Part shown: positions 19,138-28,678 of the stretch, in pieces
How the letters are laid out: every line of letters starts with the position of its first letter
Numbering within the stretch: the first letter of the stretch is position 1
Assembly (NCBI RefSeq): GCF_000513135.1
Contig: NZ_BAUV01000021.1
Span: 1 to 64,000, forward strand
Direction of reading: 5' to 3'
DNA from: Halalkalibacter akibai JCM 9157
GTDB taxonomy: Bacteria; Bacillota; Bacilli; Bacillales; Bacillaceae_D
DNA length: 64,000 bases
Notes under the pieces: model-generated
The model's database searches: none
Told to the model about the DNA's origin: nothing
What the model saw: only the letters and a program-made list of their open reading frames with translations
Program-made: the position numbers and the translations under genes

Positions 19138-20886
19138 ATGGAGACATTTAAACGACTTAAACAATTTTACTGGCCATTTAAAAAGTACTTCATTTGGTCG
19201 CTTTTTTCGTTGTTATTTGTCACAGGTATGACGGTCCTTTACCCAGTCATCTTACAATTCACAATTGACCATGCAGTTCGAGCAGGAAATTATGAGTTAA
19301 TTCCTTACCTTGCTTTAGCTATCGTGGTAGTGATGACCATTAAAGGGGTGGCAGTCTATATTCATCAATATTATGGAGATCTGTTTGGGATCACGACTGT
19401 TCACAAATTAAGGAATTCACTTTATAAAAAGTTACAATTTTTACCGTTCAGATACTATGATAATGCAAAAACAGGGGATTTAATGTCGAGACTAACTGGT
19501 GATGTTGAAACATTTCGTTTTTTCTTATCATTTGGATGTGCTCAAGTTGTAAACTTTCTATTGCTAGTAGGATTTAGTTTTGCCGTTATGTTTTATTATT
19601 CTGTTCCGTTAACTTTGCTTACGATGGCGATGTTACCATTTTTAGCGGTAGTTGTTGCTAAATTTGATAAACGAGTTCATCCTGGTTTCCAGGGAATCAG
19701 AAAGTCCTTAGCGCGTTTGAACACGAAGGTACAAGAAAATGTTAGTGGAATGCACACGGTTAAAGCGTTATCACAAGAAGATCAAGAAATTTCAAGATTC
19801 TCTGAATCGAATGAAGACTACCGAAAAAAACATTTAGATATTTCGAAAATTTGGGGAAATTACTTTCCACTGATGGAATTAATCGGGAACCTGTCAGCTG
19901 TTATTCTACTAGCTTTTGGAGGTTATTTGACGATTCAAGGAAGTCTGCAACCGGGTGAATTAGTAGCCTTTTTTAGTTTAATTTGGTTTATCCTCGGGCC
20001 GATTATGAATTTAGGTTTTATTATTAATATGTTTTCTCAATCAAAGGCATCTGGCGAACGTCTTCTAGAAATATTGGATGAACAAGAGCGTAAAGATTCA
20101 ATGGCTTCTTTCGATCAGCATGAAGATTTAGTAGGGGAAATTGTATTTAAAGATGTCGCACTTACATATGGAGATAAAAATATGGCGGCATTGAATAACA
20201 TTTCTTTTGAAGCGACACGAGGAAAAACGATTGGTTTAGTTGGAGCAACTGGCTCTGGGAAATCTAGTATCATTCAATTAATTACTAGATATTACGAAAG
20301 AAGTGCAGGTGAGATCTTAATCGACGGAAAATCAATTGATGAATACTCATTGAAGTATCTTAGAAATCAAATTGGAGTCGTATTGCAAGAGACCTTTCTA
20401 TTTTCGTCGACTATTCGCGATAATTTAGCTTATGGTAGGCCGGATGCTACGATGGAGGAAATTATTGAGGCAGCAAAAAAGGCAGACGCTCATGAATTTA
20501 TTAAAGAGTTACCAAAAGGTTACGATACGGTACTTGGTGAACGTGGATTAGGTTTATCAGGTGGGCAGAAACAAAGAATTGCAATTGCACGCGCGATCAT
20601 TATGGATCCAAAAATTTTAATCTTAGATGATGCGACGAGCGCTGTTGATATGCAAACAGAAGTGAAAATTCAAAAGGCTTTCCGCGAACTAATGAACGGA
20701 AGAACAACTTTTATTATTGCTCATCGTATTTCTTCTGTAAAACAGGCAGATGAAATTCTTGTTCTTGAAGATGGCGAAATTTTTGAACGTGGAACTCATC
20801 ACGAACTTTTGAAAGCAGATGGGATCTACCGGAGAATCTATGATATTCAAAACCAAGATCAAGAGTATGTGTTACAGCGGGCATAG
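19138..20886 (+). CDS. ABC exporter half-transporter, degenerate ATP site subunit
   Basis: A 582-residue ABC-B-type half-transporter: six membrane segments in residues ~1-310, then a nucleotide-binding domain with Walker A GATGSGKSS, Q-loop VLQETFLF, signature LSGGQKQRI, Walker B ILILDDATSAVD and switch His in IIAHRIS. After the Walker B aspartate it has Asp instead of the catalytic Glu, as in the degenerate halves of BmrC/TM287-like heterodimers. ATG 19138 follows GGGTGGTGAAAACA. The partner gene starts 13 bases after its stop. Likely exports drugs, lipids or peptides. Lengths resemble the B. subtilis YfiB/YfiC and YknU/YknV pairs, but the ortholog is not settled. Confidence 0.9.
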   Translation: METFKRLKQFYWPFKKYFIWSLFSLLFVTGMTVLYPVILQFTIDHAVRAGNYELIPYLALAIVVVMTIKGVAVYIHQYYGDLFGITTVHKLRNSLYKKLQFLPFRYYDNAKTGDLMSRLTGDVETFRFFLSFGCAQVVNFLLLVGFSFAVMFYYSVPLTLLTMAMLPFLAVVVAKFDKRVHPGFQGIRKSLARLNTKVQENVSGMHTVKALSQEDQEISRFSESNEDYRKKHLDISKIWGNYFPLMELIGNLSAVILLAFGGYLTIQGSLQPGELVAFFSLIWFILGPIMNLGFIINMFSQSKASGERLLEILDEQERKDSMASFDQHEDLVGEIVFKDVALTYGDKNMAALNNISFEATRGKTIGLVGATGSGKSSIIQLITRYYERSAGEILIDGKSIDEYSLKYLRNQIGVVLQETFLFSSTIRDNLAYGRPDATMEEIIEAAKKADAHEFIKELPKGYDTVLGERGLGLSGGQKQRIAIARAIIMDPKILILDDATSAVDMQTEVKIQKAFRELMNGRTTFIIAHRISSVKQADEILVLEDGEIFERGTHHELLKADGIYRRIYDIQNQDQEYVLQRA

Positions 20887-20899
20887 AAAGGAGGACATG

Positions 20900-22708
20900 A
20901 TGGAACAAACGACAAAACGAACAAGATTTCACTATTCAACAGAACAAGTGATTGAGAAACCTTTTAACTGGTCTCAAATGGCTCGTCTGTTTAGTTATAT
21001 GAAACCTTATGCTTGGACGTTACTACCTAAAACGATATTAATGATGCTTATTGTTACAGCTGTGCGTATAGCAGTTCCTATCTTCATAGGTGTCCTAGCA
21101 CTTGATTATGCGATTATTCCAGGAGATTTAAATTTACTTTATACATTCGCGGCTATTGTATTAGGCTTATATATCCTATCATGGGTAGCCAATGTGTTTC
21201 GGATTCGTTGGATGAATGAGATTGGGCAGCATATGATCTATGATATTAGAACAGCCCTGTTTAATCATATCCAACGATTATCCCATCGTTTTTTTGATCA
21301 ACGATCTGGGGGATCAATCTTAGTTCGAGTGATCAATGATGTAAACTCTATGCAAGATCTTTTTACGAATGGGGTAGTTAACCTCCTCATGGATATTGTC
21401 ATGCTAGTTGGGATAGTCGTCATTTTATTCATGCTTAGCCCAGAACTAGCTATATTAATATTAATTGTGTTGCCAATTATGTTCTTTATTTCTACGAAGC
21501 TCCGAAGAAAGATTCGTAGGTCTTGGCAAACCGTTCGCGTTAGACAATCAAAAATGAATTCACATCTAAATGAAAGTATCCAAGGAATTCGAGTGACTCA
21601 AGCATATGCTCAAGAAAAAGAAAACATGGCTTTCTTTCATGATGTTAATACAGATAACTATGAAAGCTGGAAACATGCAACGAAAATGAATGCTATTTTC
21701 CGGCCGTTTGTTGAATTGTCTAGTGCAATCGGTGCGGTTGTATTAATTTGGTACGGAGCCAATTTAATCCAATCTGAAGTATTAACCATTGGGATTTTTG
21801 TATCTTTTGCTTTTTATTTAGGTATGTTTTGGGAGCCAATTTCTCGTTTAGGGCAAGTTTACAATCAATTACTTGTTGGAATGGCCTCATCCGAACGTAT
21901 TTTTGAATTTCTAGATGAAAAGCCATCAGTACCAGAAAAAGCTGATGCAAAACCTTTAACAAATGTTAAAGGAGAAATCGTATTTGAAAAAGTTGAATTT
22001 GCTTATGATGAATCAAGAAAAGCTCTGCATGAGATCAATTTAACATTTAATGCTGGGCAAACAATCGCGTTAGTGGGTCATACTGGTTCAGGTAAATCAA
22101 CGATCGTTAACTTGATGAGTCGTTTCTATGATCCAACGAAAGGTAGAGTGTTACTTGATGGCAGAGATCTTCGAGATTTGAAATTAGATGATCTCAGAAA
22201 AAATGTCAGCTATGTGTTGCAAGATACTTTTATTTTCGCTGGAACGATTATGGATAATATCCGATTTGGTAGACCAGATGCGACAGACGCCGAAGTTCTT
22301 CAAGCTGCCAAAGCAATCGGTGCGCATGATTTCATTGCAAAACTGGAAAAGGGTTATAACACCGAAGTGGAGGAAAAAGGAAATGTCCTTTCAGTTGGGG
22401 AAAGACAACTTTTATCTTTTGCAAGAGCCTTGTTAGCCGATCCTAGAATTTTAATTTTAGACGAAGCAACGGCAAGTATTGATACAGAAACAGAAGTAAA
22501 GATTCAAAAAGGATTAAAAAAATTACTAGCAGGTCGTACAGCGATCATGATTGCTCATCGTCTATCAACCATTAGAGATTCAGATAAAATTATTGTGTTG
22601 GAGCATGGGAATGTGCTTGAGGAAGGAACTCATGATTCCTTAATGCAAACTCAAGGTGCGTATTACAACCTAGTTAAATCTCAATATGCAGCAATAGCAG
22701 AGAACTAA
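20900..22708 (+). CDS. ABC exporter half-transporter, catalytic subunit
   Basis: The partner of the preceding gene; 603 residues. A cytoplasmic N-terminal elbow precedes six membrane segments (about residues 30-320). The nucleotide-binding domain has Walker A GHTGSGKST, Q-loop VLQDTFIF, Walker B ILILDEATASID with the catalytic Glu intact, and switch MIAHRLS. Its signature motif is altered (LSVGERQLL instead of LSGGQ), the usual complement to the Asp-bearing partner, so the heterodimer should have one active and one degenerate ATP site. AAAGGAGG at 20887-20894 favours ATG 20900 over the adjoining ATG 20897. A terminator follows. Confidence 0.92.
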   Translation: MEQTTKRTRFHYSTEQVIEKPFNWSQMARLFSYMKPYAWTLLPKTILMMLIVTAVRIAVPIFIGVLALDYAIIPGDLNLLYTFAAIVLGLYILSWVANVFRIRWMNEIGQHMIYDIRTALFNHIQRLSHRFFDQRSGGSILVRVINDVNSMQDLFTNGVVNLLMDIVMLVGIVVILFMLSPELAILILIVLPIMFFISTKLRRKIRRSWQTVRVRQSKMNSHLNESIQGIRVTQAYAQEKENMAFFHDVNTDNYESWKHATKMNAIFRPFVELSSAIGAVVLIWYGANLIQSEVLTIGIFVSFAFYLGMFWEPISRLGQVYNQLLVGMASSERIFEFLDEKPSVPEKADAKPLTNVKGEIVFEKVEFAYDESRKALHEINLTFNAGQTIALVGHTGSGKSTIVNLMSRFYDPTKGRVLLDGRDLRDLKLDDLRKNVSYVLQDTFIFAGTIMDNIRFGRPDATDAEVLQAAKAIGAHDFIAKLEKGYNTEVEEKGNVLSVGERQLLSFARALLADPRILILDEATASIDTETEVKIQKGLKKLLAGRTAIMIAHRLSTIRDSDKIIVLEHGNVLEEGTHDSLMQTQGAYYNLVKSQYAAIAEN

Positions 22709-22747
22709 AAGGAAAACACTCCAGTAAAATGGGGTGTTTTTCCCTTT
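22707..22747 (+). terminator. Terminator after the ABC exporter
   Basis: GGAAAACACTCC pairs with GGGGTGTTTTTCC, then CTTTT. Confidence 0.8.
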
Positions 22748-22802
22748 TCAGTTATGATGATAAAATATAAACTGGATGAAACAAATAGAGGGAGATTTGA
22801 AC

Positions 22803-23504
22803 ATGGAATCTATTAAAATTTTAATTGTAGAAGATGAATCAAATATTGCCCGTGTTATTCAACTTGAATTAGAGCATGAAGGATATGAAACGGAGATTGT
22901 TTCTGATGGCGGGAAAGCATTGGAAAGAATAGAAAAGCAAGAATGGTCTCTTATTTTACTTGATATTATGATTCCAGTTTTAAGTGGCATGGAGGTTCTA
23001 AGGAGAATACGTTTATCAGGAAATCAAATTCCGGTCATTCTTCTTACCGCTAGGGATACGATTGTTGATAAAGTGGCTGGACTTGATCAAGGTGCGAACG
23101 ACTATGTGACAAAACCGTTTGAAATAGAAGAATTGCTTGCTCGAATTCGAGCCTGTTTAAGGAATAATGTTGCTGTAGGGAAAGAAATAGAGACAGCGGT
23201 GGATGAACTAAGAGTAAGTGATTTGACTGTAAATGAGAAAACAAGAGTAGTCAGAAGAGGTGAAGTAGCCATTGAGTTAACTCCGCGTGAGTTTGATCTC
23301 CTTGTTTTTTTAATAAAGCATGAAAAACAAGTGCTTTCTCGTGAGCAGATTTTAGAACATGTGTGGGGATTTAATTACTACGGTGATACGAATATAGTGG
23401 ATGTTTATATAAGATATGTAAGACAAAAAATGGATAAGCCTTTTAAAACTTCATTGATTCAAACCGTAAGAGGCGTAGGATACGTCTTGAGGGAAGAAAA
23501 CTAA
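22803..23504 (+). CDS. OmpR/PhoB-family response regulator
   Basis: A DNA-binding response regulator. The receiver has acidic pocket Glu10/Asp11, phospho-acceptor Asp54 (LLDIMIP), Thr in LTARD and Lys in VTKPF. The C-terminal winged helix shows LTPREFDLLVFL, EQILEHVWGFNYYGDTNIVDVYIRYVRQKM and VRGVGYVL. 233 residues. ATG 22803 follows GAGGGAGATTTGA; an in-frame start at 22776 precedes the ribosome site. Its stop overlaps the kinase start (TAATG), so they are translationally coupled. The two PepSY genes downstream are likely targets or modulators. Confidence 0.93.
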   Translation: MESIKILIVEDESNIARVIQLELEHEGYETEIVSDGGKALERIEKQEWSLILLDIMIPVLSGMEVLRRIRLSGNQIPVILLTARDTIVDKVAGLDQGANDYVTKPFEIEELLARIRACLRNNVAVGKEIETAVDELRVSDLTVNEKTRVVRRGEVAIELTPREFDLLVFLIKHEKQVLSREQILEHVWGFNYYGDTNIVDVYIRYVRQKMDKPFKTSLIQTVRGVGYVLREEN

Positions 23505-24850
23505 TGAGTATTTCAAAAAGAATTACCTGGTTCTCAACGGTGTGGTTATTCATTTTATTGGTTTTAGTAAATAGCGGTATCTACATCTTATTTGGACAGA
23601 TGACAGCTAGGGTTGAATTAGAGAGGGTTAGTTTACAAACGCAAAATATAGCGGAAGCAATCAGAACAGATAGGGGAGGAGCTACGAATGCCGGAGATAT
23701 ATTACGTGCGTATGCTCCCGGCAATGGTTTAATCCGAGTGATCCGAGAAAACGGGGAGCCTTTTATTTTAACAACGAAAAATTTTGACTTAAGAGAGATG
23801 CCTGCTCATTACTCTATTCAACAACAAACAAAGCAAATTCAGTTTAATGGGGATAGGTATGCTGTTTCTTATTTTCCAGTAATATGGAATGATGGCTCTG
23901 TTGTTACGTTAGAATATAGTGAACAAATGACGACCTATGAATCAACTCTTACTACTTTAAGGCTAGTCTTATTTATCGCTTCTATTTTGGTCATCGTACC
24001 CGTCTTTTTAGCTGGTCGAGCTTTAGCTAAAGTGATATTACGGCCCATTCAAGAATTGACGAAGACGATGGAGAACATTAGAAAGAAAGGAACGTTTGAG
24101 CGGATTAATGTGAAAGAAGAGTCGAAAGATGAAATTGATCAACTAGGGAAAACGTTTAACGAAATGATCAAACTTCTTGAAGAGAACTTTGAAAAGCAAC
24201 AGCAGTTTGTTTCAGATGCTTCGCATGAACTTAGAACTCCGCTGACCGTAATTGAAAGTTATGCTAATTTACTAAAACGATGGGGAAAGTCGAAACCAGA
24301 GCTACTAGAAGAGGCGATTGAGGCTATAGCGGAAGAGTCAAGTCGCATGAAAGGTTTAACGAAGCAGATGTTAGCTCTTGCTACAGGAAACCAAGAGAAG
24401 GTACAGTTAGTTGAGCTAAATATTTCTCAACTAACTATAGATATTGCAAGAAGATTAGAATTAGCTTTTAACCGTCAGATACATGTTGAAGTTTTATCAG
24501 AACGTTTCATGAATGCAGATGAAGCTCAGATAAAACAATTGCTATTTATCTTATTGGAGAATGGACTTAAATATAGTGAACTACCGGTGTATGTAGAAAT
24601 TTCAGAGCAGGAAAGATTTGTGAAAATTAATATAAGAGATCAAGGGATTGGAATTCCTGAACGTGATCTGCCTCATGTATTTGAACGATTTTTTAGGGTT
24701 GATAAAGCGAGAAGCAGGGAAACAGGAGGAAGTGGACTTGGTCTTGCTATAGCAAAAACGATTATTACGTCCCACAATGGCCAAATCACAGTAAATAGCA
24801 TAGAGAATGTAGGAACAACGTTTACGGTATTGCTCCCCTACTACACTTAA
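23504..24850 (+). CDS. Sensor histidine kinase
   Basis: The membrane kinase partner of the preceding regulator, 448 residues. Membrane helices lie at about residues 12-32 and 148-170, with an extracytoplasmic sensing domain of ~115 residues between them. A HAMP domain follows (ALAKVILRPIQELTKTMENI). The HisKA phospho-acceptor is SDASHELRTPLTV. HATPase boxes are LENGLKYS (N), DQGIGIPERDL (G1), FERFFRVDKARSR (F) and GGSGLGLAIAK (G2). The layout is CssS/ArlS-like but the stimulus is unknown. The next gene, encoding a membrane-anchored PepSY protein, starts 18 bases later. Confidence 0.93.
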   Translation: MSISKRITWFSTVWLFILLVLVNSGIYILFGQMTARVELERVSLQTQNIAEAIRTDRGGATNAGDILRAYAPGNGLIRVIRENGEPFILTTKNFDLREMPAHYSIQQQTKQIQFNGDRYAVSYFPVIWNDGSVVTLEYSEQMTTYESTLTTLRLVLFIASILVIVPVFLAGRALAKVILRPIQELTKTMENIRKKGTFERINVKEESKDEIDQLGKTFNEMIKLLEENFEKQQQFVSDASHELRTPLTVIESYANLLKRWGKSKPELLEEAIEAIAEESSRMKGLTKQMLALATGNQEKVQLVELNISQLTIDIARRLELAFNRQIHVEVLSERFMNADEAQIKQLLFILLENGLKYSELPVYVEISEQERFVKINIRDQGIGIPERDLPHVFERFFRVDKARSRETGGSGLGLAIAKTIITSHNGQITVNSIENVGTTFTVLLPYYT

Positions 24851-24868
24851 CTGGAAAGGAGTGATGAT

Positions 24869-25612
24869 ATGATTAATGGATTGCTAGGAAGAGTCATCGG
24901 CATTTTGATTGTTGCCGTTCTTATCATTATTTTAGTTCTTTCTTTTCGTGGTGGTGATCAAGTTTGGGATGAAGACAATATTAGATTGTTTATTTCAGAA
25001 CAATACAGTGGTTCTATTCAACAAATAAATGAAACAATTGTTGATGGCCAGACTGTCTATGAAGTGGACCTATTAGAGGCTACAGGTCTTTATCAAATTG
25101 TTATTGACCCTGCAACACAAACGATTTTATCTCTTACTCAACTATCTAAAAGAGAAAATGTCACAGTTGAGAAAGATGCCTCTCAACTTGAAGCTATTTC
25201 GACTGAGAAAGTTAGAGAGATCGTAAATCAGACCATTGAAGGGGATTATTCAGATATGGAAATAACACTTCGTGAAAGTGGGGGCAACTCCATATATGAT
25301 ATCCTTGTCTATCAAGAGGAAGCGTATACTGAAATCGTAATGGATGCTCAAACAGGAACGATTAATACGATTACGCTGAGAGAAAAAGGCGTGGAAAATG
25401 AGCAACCTCCTGAAACATTAGACGTAATTGGAGAAGAAGAGGCTGTCAGAATCGCTTTAACACATGTCGCGGGAAAAGTGGATGATGTTGAACTTGAAGA
25501 GGAAAACGGCAGATTAGTGTATGAAATTGAAATAGAGGTCGGTGAAAGTGAAGCAAATGTTTATATTGATGCATTTACAGGAGAATTAATCACCATTAAA
25601 TGGGAAGATTGA
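24869..25612 (+). CDS. Membrane-anchored PepSY-domain protein
   Basis: 247 residues with one N-terminal membrane helix (about residues 7-25, VIGILIVAVLIIILVLSF) and an external region containing PepSY-like repeats: residues ~30-90, ~100-165 (VREIVNQTIEGDYSDMEITL) and ~178-247 (EEAVRIALTHVAGKVDDVELE, YIDAFTGELITIKWED). PepSY domains are thought to modulate proteases or sense the envelope. It is probably in one operon with the upstream two-component genes (18-base gap, AAAGGAGTGATGAT ribosome site) and may serve as an accessory sensor. Function is inferred from family and context. Confidence 0.85.
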   Translation: MINGLLGRVIGILIVAVLIIILVLSFRGGDQVWDEDNIRLFISEQYSGSIQQINETIVDGQTVYEVDLLEATGLYQIVIDPATQTILSLTQLSKRENVTVEKDASQLEAISTEKVREIVNQTIEGDYSDMEITLRESGGNSIYDILVYQEEAYTEIVMDAQTGTINTITLREKGVENEQPPETLDVIGEEEAVRIALTHVAGKVDDVELEEENGRLVYEIEIEVGESEANVYIDAFTGELITIKWED

Positions 25613-25624
25613 AATGTTTCATTT

Positions 25625-25641
25625 TCTCATCAAAATCTCAT
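25625..25641 (+). promoter_or_regulatory. Direct-repeat candidate operator (TCTCAT x2)
   Basis: TCTCAT at 25625-25630 and 25636-25641, start-to-start 11 bases, about one helical turn, as OmpR-family regulators usually require. It sits ~70 bases upstream of the second PepSY gene, directly after the regulator-kinase-PepSY genes. Confidence 0.35.
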
Positions 25642-25711
25642 TTTCTTCTAAGGTGTTCTTAATATTACCTGGATATGATGGTATTGAACATAAAACTAGG
25701 AGGGAACAGAG

Positions 25712-26325
25712 ATGAAAAAGTTAATAATTATGTCAGTGAGTTTAGTAGTTACTTTAGGTGTAGTAGTAGCGGGAGTTTCAGCTTCCGATCGTGAGTTTAC
25801 AAGCATTACCGAACCGCTTGTTGCAGTTTCTTCACCAACAGAGGATCAAGAGGGGAATAAAGAATCTAAGAACCAATCATCAGACTTAATCACACCAGAA
25901 GAAGCGGGGGAAATTGCCTTAGATTATTTAGGAACCGGCATGATTGAAGAAATAGAGCTTGAACAGAAAAAAGGAAGACTTGCCTATGAAGTTGAAATTG
26001 ACACCTACGACGAAGACGGAGACATCTACGTAGATGCAAGAACAGGAGAAATTCTCTATGTTGAAGATGATTTAGGAAAAATGCTAAACAAAAAAAACAC
26101 TCACCCAGAAACAACAGATAATAAAGGCAACATGTTGATAGAGAAGAAGCAATTGAGGTTGCTTTTAACCATGTTGGAAAAGGCGACATAGATGATTTTG
26201 AACTTGAAACAAAAGGTGGAAAAGTCGTCTTTGAAATTGAAATTGAACAACAAGATGACCAAGAAGTAGAAGTGAAAATTGATGCATTTACTGGAGAAAT
26301 ACTATCAGTAAAATGGGATGATTAA
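25712..26325 (+). pseudogene. Secreted PepSY-domain protein, single-base frameshift
   Basis: Encodes a protein with an N-terminal signal segment (LIIMSVSLVVTLGVVVAGVSAS) and two PepSY repeats. The first (ITPEEAGEIALDYLGTG to YVDARTGEILYVEDD) is in the starting frame. The second (HVDREEAIEVAFNHVGKGD to KIDAFTGEILSVKWDD) is one frame lower. Adding one A to the AAA run near 26123-26126 joins them as DNKRQHVDREEAIEVAF, about 204 residues; as given the frame stops at 26191. ATG 25712 follows AGGAGGGAACAGAG. It lies ~100 bases downstream of the PepSY/two-component operon with its own leader. Likely intact in reality. Confidence 0.8.
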
Positions 26326-26347
26326 AGAAAATAAGAAAATTGATTAG

Positions 26348-26376
26348 ACACTCGTACTTATAACGAGTGTTTTTTC
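26348..26376 (+). terminator. Terminator after the second PepSY gene
   Basis: ACACTCGT pairs with ACGAGTGT, then TTTTTTC. Confidence 0.85.
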
Positions 26377-26649
26377 TGTATAACTATTACAAATAAGAGC
26401 TTTTAGTAATGCTGTTTAACATAAACTTGTTCTAAATTTAGTGAAATGGAGAGGTTAAGAGAAAACAAATTGCAAGAAACCAACCTTTACCTAGAGTTAC
26501 AAGTGTTCACACAATTTCTATAGACAAATTACTAAATTAAATATAAACCAATCTTTTCCTTTAAAAAGAATTATTCTACTGAATTCGTAAAAAAAGCAGA
26601 AGTATGTAAATTTATAAAATATTATGTAGAAAACATGTTATTATAGTAC

Positions 26650-26676
26650 TACATTTATTAATTCGAAAGCCGAAAA
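26650..26676 (+). promoter_or_regulatory. Possible sigma-D (motility) promoter of the chemoreceptor
   Basis: TACA, exactly 15 bases, then GCCGAAAA, close to the sigma-D consensus TAAA-N15-GCCGATAA (3 of 4 and 7 of 8 matches). It lies 47 bases before the chemoreceptor ATG. The rest of the ~350-base gap (26377-26723) is AT-rich with no recognised gene. Confidence 0.45.
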
Positions 26677-26723
26677 AGGTAAAGTTTATTAGGTAATATC
26701 ACCTAGAAAGGGGTCTACTAGAA

Positions 26724-28484
26724 ATGAAAAGGCTAAGAAATAAAGTCCAAAAGAAGAAAACTGGTGAAAAAAAGCAAAGTACACCTAAAGTGGGGTTCTC
26801 AAGCTCGCTTGGCCTCAAATTAATTACCGCATTTATAACAGTTGCTTTCTTATTTGCTGTTGTAACAGTATACACAACGTTTAAAATGGAGCAAGTGACA
26901 AATGCCTATCAAAATATAACAGAAGTTGAGGATAAAATTAGAGTTAATGTTTTGAAAATTGAAGCAGGAGTTAACCGACAAAATAGTGATTTAAGAGGTT
27001 ATTTATTAACAGGAGACAGAGAGCAGCTCAATCGTTTTTATTTAGTTAATCACGAAATCAATCAGAATATAGAAGAAACGCTTGAGATGACTCAGCACGA
27101 CGTCGCCATTGAACAATTACATAAGTTGTCTGAGTTAAATGCACAGTTTTTACAAGAATCCAATCAAGTAATCAATCGGTTTCGCTTAGATCCAGAACGT
27201 GCCATTATTGAAGCGAATGAACAAGTCATTCCTATTAGTTATGTGATGAGTGATGAAACAGCTGAATTCACAGCTGAAATTACAAAATATATGGAAAGTG
27301 TAGTTGCTTTTGCACGAACAACTGCTGACCAAGCTAGACTCTCTACTATTATTGGTGGAATTGTTGCTGGTACGATTGCTTTAGGGTTAGGTGTTATGTT
27401 CTCAAGGTTAATTGTCAAACCACTAACTTCATTAACGCTAATGGCTCAACGAGTGGCGAGTGGTGATTTAACAGGTACAAATGTGAACATTAAGAGTAAG
27501 GATGAAATCGGAAAATTATATACCTCTTTTGAAAATATGAGATTGAGTTTAAGAAAGTTAATTGAACAAGTTTCCACAAGTTCTGATCAAGTTGCAGCTT
27601 CTTCGGAAGAGTTATCAGCTAGCGCTGAACAAACTGCTCTTGCAACTGAACAGACAGCTTCAGCAACTGAAGATATCTCAAAAGGATCAGAAGAACAAAC
27701 AGCTGCTGCTAGTCAGAGTGTACAAGCCCTTGAGGAAATGACAAAAGGGTTACAAAAGATGGTCACAAGTTCCTCTCACATTGAACAACAATCTAATCAC
27801 TCTCTTTCGTTTGCAGTAGATGGAGGAGAACTAGTTGAGCAAACGGTTAGTAGTATGGAATCAATTGATCGTTCGGTTGAAAACTCTGATAACGCGATTC
27901 ATCTTTTATCTGAAAGAGGAGCAGAGATTGGATCCATTTTAAGTGTCATTAGAGGGATAGCTGATCAAACGAATTTGTTAGCTTTAAACGCAGCCATTGA
28001 AGCTGCTAGAGCGGGGGAGCATGGTAAAGGATTTGCCGTAGTAGCCGATGAAGTTAGAAAGCTAGCAGAACAATCATCTCAATCAACAGTAAAAATTGAT
28101 GCGCTTATTAAGGACATGGAAAAAGAAACAGCTAATTCTGTTCACATGATGGCGCTTGTAAAGGATGAAGTAAAACAAGGTAAAGAAGTGGCTCAAATAA
28201 CAAAAGAGAAATTTGATGCTATCATGAAGGCGATCAAAGAAATGACTGTCCAAATTAATGAAATGAATCAGACCGTTCATAACTTATCGGGGCAATCAGA
28301 TCGTGTGTTAGAATCAGTAGACATGATGTCGAGTATTGCTAAAGTAACAACAGATCACTCTGGAAGCGTTAGTGCCGCAGCGCAAGAAACAATGGCTTCT
28401 ATGGAAGAAATTACTTCATCAGCCAATTCATTGACGAACATGGCTGAAGAATTACAGGAACTAATTAGAGCCTTTAAAATTTAA
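26724..28484 (+). CDS. Methyl-accepting chemotaxis protein
   Basis: A transmembrane chemoreceptor of 586 residues. A basic N-terminus is followed by membrane helix 1 (about residues 34-54). A helical external sensor (~55-205, [20 protein letters not shown]) resembles CHASE3-type four-helix domains. Helix 2 is at ~206-226, then HAMP ([23 protein letters not shown]), and a long coiled-coil signalling domain with the conserved tip [21 protein letters not shown] and [18 protein letters not shown]. It signals to CheA/CheW. ATG 26724 follows AGAAAGGGGTCTACTAG. It stands alone; the stimulus cannot be predicted. The nearest possible partner is the CheX-like gene 14 kb upstream. Confidence 0.94.
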   Translation: MKRLRNKVQKKKTGEKKQSTPKVGFSSSLGLKLITAFITVAFLFAVVTVYTTFKMEQVTNAYQNITEVEDKIRVNVLKIEAGVNRQNSDLRGYLLTGDREQLNRFYLVNHEINQNIEETLEMTQHDVAIEQLHKLSELNAQFLQESNQVINRFRLDPERAIIEANEQVIPISYVMSDETAEFTAEITKYMESVVAFARTTADQARLSTIIGGIVAGTIALGLGVMFSRLIVKPLTSLTLMAQRVASGDLTGTNVNIKSKDEIGKLYTSFENMRLSLRKLIEQVSTSSDQVAASSEELSASAEQTALATEQTASATEDISKGSEEQTAAASQSVQALEEMTKGLQKMVTSSSHIEQQSNHSLSFAVDGGELVEQTVSSMESIDRSVENSDNAIHLLSERGAEIGSILSVIRGIADQTNLLALNAAIEAARAGEHGKGFAVVADEVRKLAEQSSQSTVKIDALIKDMEKETANSVHMMALVKDEVKQGKEVAQITKEKFDAIMKAIKEMTVQINEMNQTVHNLSGQSDRVLESVDMMSSIAKVTTDHSGSVSAAAQETMASMEEITSSANSLTNMAEELQELIRAFKI

Positions 28485-28555
28485 GGGAGAAACACGTTGA
28501 ATAAATCAAAGGAAATATAGAGAAAATAAGAGTACTATAGTGTAAAAGGAAAATA

Positions 28556-28595
28556 AAGAGCAAATACCCTTTTATAATGGGATTTGCTCTTTTAT
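28556..28595 (+). terminator. Terminator after the chemoreceptor
   Basis: AAGAGCAAATACCC pairs with GGGATTTGCTCTT, then TTATC. Confidence 0.75.
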
Positions 28596-28678
28596 CATGT
28601 GATTTCTGTTGACATTTAAGGCAAATCAGGTAGTATGGATATAATATTCTAAATTTTATAACAAATAGAGGTGCCACC

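Noticed and set aside
26600-26723. Possible c-di-GMP riboswitch in the chemoreceptor leader
   Set aside because: A short hairpin (TAGGT/ACCTA) and purine-rich stretches are present, but the conserved GEMM core and tetraloop/receptor motifs are absent.
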